NCBI GenBank assembly: GCA_049437325.1
Contig: JBMTIM010000017.1
Span: 1-52,944 of the forward strand
Source: UBA11606 sp049437325
GTDB lineage: Bacteria; Actinomycetota; Acidimicrobiia; Acidimicrobiales; Aldehydirespiratoraceae
Length of the DNA: 52,944 nt
Direction: 5' to 3'
Below the pieces are notes generated by a model, which worked only from the letters and a program-made list of their open reading frames with translations, was not told the DNA's origin and searched no databases. This document shows positions 50,146-52,944 of the stretch, piece by piece; within the stretch, counting starts at the first letter, position 1; each line of letters starts with the position of its first letter. Both the position numbers and the translations under genes were made by a program.

Positions 50146-51250
50146 GAAGCACCCAGTTGTAGCTGAACCACAGCACAAAGCTCTCCGTGAGGTTCTCGAC
50201 GACAAGGAAGGCAACGAGCGCTGCCCATGTCCAGGCCTCGGCTCCCGGGTCTCGCCACAGGGCTCGGGCGACACCGACACACGCAAACCCGACGACGACC
50301 AGCCAGAGCACAAGACCGACCACACCGACGCCGAGCAGGAGCTCGGGGATCGAGCCGTGTGCACTTCCTCGTCGCAACAGCACATGATCGTGCAGCGCAG
50401 GCGTGTACCAGAAGGCCTCCCATCCGACACCGTGCCACCGAGCGTCGGCCGCCACGTCACCGACCAGATCCCAGATCGTGCGACGCTGCTGCAAGGTGGG
50501 TTCGTTCCAGAACCGGCGAATGGCGGCGAGCGTGACCCCACCGCCCACGATGCCGAATCCGGCTGCGGCCTTGACTGCGCCCCGCTTTCGGGTGAGAACG
50601 GCAAGCGACGCGGCACCGAGCGCAATCAGCAAGGCAAACCAGGCGGTGCGGCTCCCTGCGCCCAACATTCCGACGAGGCCAAGTGCGAGGAGAACAACGC
50701 CGGCGCGTCGTCGACCCTCGGCAATCAGTCCCAAGGCGACGATCACGGCGACGCCACAGATCGGGGCCAACGAATTGCGGCCGGTCATCACGCCCCGCCA
50801 GTCCCCGTTTCGATCGATCGCTGCGGCAGGCCAGGCCACGACGAGCACGAGACTGATGCCGACCAGCGCCAGCCCGGCCCAACCGAGCGCAACCACGAGC
50901 CGATCGTGGTCGAGACCGGCGATGACCCATGCCACGAACGGAAGCCCGACATAGATCAGCCCCTTCCACAGTGTCTGCTCGGGCTGCAGGCTCCAGGCGG
51001 TACTCACCGCTGCCCACACACCCAACGCCATTGCAGCACCGATCGGCAACGCCGCCACCAGTGGTCGCTGCAACGTCACGGTCATGACGACAGCAGCGGC
51101 GACCGTCAACACGATCACCGGCTGCATCACCGGTCCGTCCCAGGTACCGGGAAGACCGAACACCCGTCGCTCGATGAAAAACAAGGGCCCGTTCGCGAAA
51201 ACGGCCAGCGAGATCCCCGCAAGTGCGGTCTGCATCGGAGCCGGGCCCAT
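50057..51250 (-). CDS. O-antigen ligase/polymerase-like membrane protein (Wzy_C type)
   Basis: 397 residues from ATG 51250, with 10 to 12 membrane helices and a large loop between helices near residues 255-310. The core segment GVMTGRNSLAPICGVAVIVAL followed by GAGSRTAWFALLIALGA is the pattern of WaaL/O-antigen ligase proteins, and RGSAHGSIPELLLGVGVVG gives the conserved His. It would polymerise or transfer the glycan outside the membrane. A TACGAT box six bases before this ATG suggests a leaderless start; ATG 51313, which overlaps the divergent exporter start, is an alternative. Confidence 0.85.
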   Translation of the reverse strand: MGPAPMQTALAGISLAVFANGPLFFIERRVFGLPGTWDGPVMQPVIVLTVAAAVVMTVTLQRPLVAALPIGAAMALGVWAAVSTAWSLQPEQTLWKGLIYVGLPFVAWVIAGLDHDRLVVALGWAGLALVGISLVLVVAWPAAAIDRNGDWRGVMTGRNSLAPICGVAVIVALGLIAEGRRRAGVVLLALGLVGMLGAGSRTAWFALLIALGAASLAVLTRKRGAVKAAAGFGIVGGGVTLAAIRRFWNEPTLQQRRTIWDLVGDVAADARWHGVGWEAFWYTPALHDHVLLRRGSAHGSIPELLLGVGVVGLVLWLVVVGFACVGVARALWRDPGAEAWTWAALVAFLVVENLTESFVLWFSYNWVLLTAAALRFGPGPRLPLERRTDAPIAVVTS

Positions 51251-51256
51251 CGGTGC

Positions 51257-51262
51257 ATCGTA
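51257..51262 (-). promoter_or_regulatory. Candidate -10 box for leaderless transcription of the ligase-like gene
   Basis: On the minus strand TACGAT is followed by six bases and then ATG 51250, the spacing expected if the transcript begins at the A of the start codon. It is one argument for the shorter start. No -35 box was found. Confidence 0.35.
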
Positions 51263-51311
51263 GGCGCGCGACAGATCGGTAGGATCGCGTCTGGCCCGAG
51301 GGCCGAGTGTC

Positions 51312-52124
51312 ATGCTGAAACTGTCTCCCGCCGCGCAAAAAAGCGCGAATCTCGTCTTTCACTTTGCCCAACGTGAAACGAAGTCCCGCTACAAGCGGAG
51401 CTTGCTGGGCTGGTTCTGGTCGTTCGCGAATCCCCTCACCACCGTCGCCGTCTACAGCTTCGTGTTCGGGGTCGTGTATCGCGCCTCCCCTCCAGCGACC
51501 GAGAACGGAAACGCCGAAAATTTTGGCTTCTTTTTGTTCAGCGGCCTGATTGCGTGGAATCTGTTCACCGGCATCGTCAACGGCTGTATGGGCTGGTTGC
51601 AAAGCGTCAGCGATCTGCGCAAAAAGGTGTATTTCCCCACCGAGACAGCACTCCTCGGTGGCGCAGCATCGAACGCAGTGCAGACGAGCCTCGAGGCGCT
51701 CGTGCTCGTCGCCATCATGGCGGCGCTGTCGAACCTCTCGTGGACGGTCGTCTTTCTGCTCGTTGCGCTGCTCTTCACGATCGCCTTCGGGCTCGGCGTC
51801 GGGTTCGTCGCAGCGATCATGAACGCCCGCTACCGAGACATCTTCTACCTCGTCGGTGTCCTCTTGAATGTTGGCTTTTTCCTCGTGCCGGTCGTCTACC
51901 CGGTGAGTTTCGTCCCTGAACAAAAATGGGGGCTGCCGATCCGGGCTCTGGTCGAGTGGAACCCGCCTGCCTTGTTCGTCGGCATCGCCCGCGACGGGGT
52001 CTACTTCCTCGAGGTACCGACCCTCGGCCATCTCGCTGCGGCGAGTGCGTGGGCCACGCTCACACTCGCCGTCGGCTGGACATACTTCCGAGCCCGCAGC
52101 ATGGACATCAGCGAGGAACCGTGA
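51312..52124 (+). CDS. ABC-2 type polysaccharide exporter, permease subunit (Wzm/RfbD-like)
   Basis: 270 residues with six predicted membrane helices. The cytoplasmic N-terminus RETKSRYKRSLLGWFWSFANPL is the standard start of the ABC-2 polysaccharide and teichoic-acid exporter permeases, and RYRDIFYLVGVLLNVGFFLVPV is the conserved segment before helix 5. It pairs with the ATPase gene that overlaps its stop by four bases (GTGA). It exports the lipid-linked glycan made by the neighbouring enzymes. The ATG overlaps the alternative ATG of the divergent ligase-like gene inside CATG. Confidence 0.93.
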   Translation: MLKLSPAAQKSANLVFHFAQRETKSRYKRSLLGWFWSFANPLTTVAVYSFVFGVVYRASPPATENGNAENFGFFLFSGLIAWNLFTGIVNGCMGWLQSVSDLRKKVYFPTETALLGGAASNAVQTSLEALVLVAIMAALSNLSWTVVFLLVALLFTIAFGLGVGFVAAIMNARYRDIFYLVGVLLNVGFFLVPVVYPVSFVPEQKWGLPIRALVEWNPPALFVGIARDGVYFLEVPTLGHLAAASAWATLTLAVGWTYFRARSMDISEEP

Positions 52125-52882
52125 CCATCGGTCAGATCACCGTTCGCAACGTGTCGAAGCGCTTCCGCCTCGAACGCAACCGCCCGAGCAGCCTCAAGGA
52201 GGCGTTGTTGCGAACGGGCAGGCGCAACATCGACGACTTCTGGGTCCTGCGCGACGTTGATTTCGAGATCGAACCCGGTTCATTCTTCGGCCTGATCGGC
52301 CACAACGGCAGTGGGAAATCGACCCTGCTGCGTCTCATCGCCAACATCCACCGACCGACAAGTGGCCAGATCACCACCGAGGGGCGGATGTCGGCGCTCC
52401 TCGAGCTCGGCTCTGGTTTTCATCCCGATCTCACCGGCCGCGAGAACGTGTACCTCAACGGAGCGATGCTCGGACTCAGCCGCCGCCACATGAACGACGC
52501 AATGGACCAGATCATCGACTTCAGTGGGATCGGCGATTTCATCGACGAGCCGGTGAAGATCTACTCGTCGGGTATGTACGTACGGCTCGGGTTTGCCGTG
52601 TCGGTCAACGTCGACCCGGAGATCCTGCTCGTCGACGAAGTCATCGCCGTTGGCGACGAGGCGTTCCAGCACCGCTGCATGGATCACATGAACCTGCTCC
52701 GCGAGAAGGGCTGCACGATCGTGCTCGTGAGCCACAACGCCGCGCTGATGGGGGATCTCTGCGACACCATCGCATGGCTCGATCACGGGCGGGTGCTCGA
52801 ACTCGGCGACCCGGCACCCGTGCTCGAGAAGTACCTCGACCATATGCGGGGCGGTGGCACGACGCTCACGACACGGGACTGA
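52121..52882 (+). CDS. Polysaccharide ABC exporter ATPase subunit (Wzt/TagH-like, without carbohydrate-binding domain)
   Basis: 253 residues from the GTG overlapping the permease stop (GTGA). Walker A is GHNGSGKST near residue 63, the signature is YSSGMYVRLGFA (the degenerate form typical of Wzt/RfbE/TagH), Walker B is ILLVDEVIAVGD and the H-loop VSHN. The protein ends shortly after the nucleotide-binding domain, so the C-terminal carbohydrate-binding domain of long Wzt proteins is missing. Substrate choice must lie elsewhere. Confidence 0.94.
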   Translation: MTIGQITVRNVSKRFRLERNRPSSLKEALLRTGRRNIDDFWVLRDVDFEIEPGSFFGLIGHNGSGKSTLLRLIANIHRPTSGQITTEGRMSALLELGSGFHPDLTGRENVYLNGAMLGLSRRHMNDAMDQIIDFSGIGDFIDEPVKIYSSGMYVRLGFAVSVNVDPEILLVDEVIAVGDEAFQHRCMDHMNLLREKGCTIVLVSHNAALMGDLCDTIAWLDHGRVLELGDPAPVLEKYLDHMRGGGTTLTTRD

Positions 52883-52897
52883 GCGACGCAGCACGCA

Positions 52898-52944
52898 TCA
52901 GCGTCCGAACAGGAACCCCGCGCCCCACGCAATGTGCATCGTGC
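52898..52944 (-). CDS. 3' end of a probable GT2-family glycosyltransferase gene
   Basis: Fourteen codons and a TGA are visible on the minus strand; the rest lies beyond the right edge. The ending MHIAWGAGFLFGR resembles the conserved C-terminus (HIAWG-x-GFL-x-G) of many GT2 enzymes of polysaccharide loci. It is convergent with the exporter ATPase, 15 bases apart. The evidence is a short motif only. Confidence 0.5.
   Translation of the reverse strand, partial: TMHIAWGAGFLFGR

Noticed and set aside
1..52944. CRISPR array, insertion sequences, rRNA genes, riboswitch-like leaders
   Set aside because: No regularly spaced repeats of CRISPR size, no transposase motifs, no rRNA sequence and no recognisable riboswitch core were found when reading both strands.

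Overview
The window reads as chromosomal DNA of a high-GC actinobacterium, most likely of the class Acidimicrobiia (Ilumatobacter-like). This rests on the order tig-clpP-clpX-folC-ndk-mreBCD-mrdA, an actinobacterial Tad pilus locus, a DUF222/HNH gene under an actinobacterial LexA box, an LpdA-type flavoprotein, and frequent GTG/TTG starts with four-base NTGA stop/start overlaps. The taxonomic call is inference from gene content only.

Layout. (1) 1-9815, minus strand: housekeeping block with trigger factor, ClpP, ClpX, FolC and nucleoside diphosphate kinase, then the rod-shape genes mreB, mreC, mreD and a PBP2 gene that runs off the left edge. (2) 10010-12525: tRNA-Gly(TCC), a zinc alcohol dehydrogenase divergent from a short-chain dehydrogenase, and a small helix-turn-helix protein. 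(3) 12678-19338, plus strand: a compact Tad/Flp pilus operon (CpaB-like, CpaE-like, TadA, TadB, TadC, a small pilin-like protein, three TadE/G-like proteins). (4) 19340-20460: a DUF222/HNH gene whose promoter spacer carries a perfect LexA-type palindrome. (5) 20514-22229: a cobalt-type nitrile hydratase operon (beta, alpha, accessory protein) with an undescribed 59-residue His/Thr/Gly repeat ORF fitted between alpha and accessory protein. (6) 22245-34452: nucleotide-sugar and glycosyltransferase genes (GalE, nucleotidyltransferase, three GT4 enzymes, an SDR epimerase, GDP-fucose synthase, UDP-xylose synthase, UDP-glucose dehydrogenase, an LCP ligase). (7) 34474-38471: biotin ligase divergent from a biotin-dependent carboxylase alpha subunit, then an LpdA-like flavoprotein. 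(8) 38525-52944: a second surface-glycan block with GT4 and GT2 enzymes, a methyltransferase, a YfhO-like membrane protein, a stand-alone coiled-coil protein, an O-antigen-ligase-like protein and an ABC-2 exporter (Wzm/Wzt type), ending in a truncated probable GT2 gene.

How it works together. Regions 6 and 8 look like one large surface-polysaccharide locus. UDP-glucose would be converted to UDP-glucuronate and UDP-xylose, GalE would supply UDP-galactose, and the fucose synthase GDP-fucose. The glycosyltransferases would build the glycan, the methyltransferase could modify or cap it, the ABC exporter would move it out, and the LCP and ligase-like proteins could attach it to the envelope. The biotin ligase beside the carboxylase is a functional pair.

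No IS element, prophage or CRISPR array was seen, and no gene-free stretch exceeds 300 bases. The most unusual signals are two short tandem-repeat ORFs, each joined to both neighbours by four-base stop/start overlaps, the LexA-boxed leaderless HNH promoter, and an atypical pilin and ATPase in the Tad operon.
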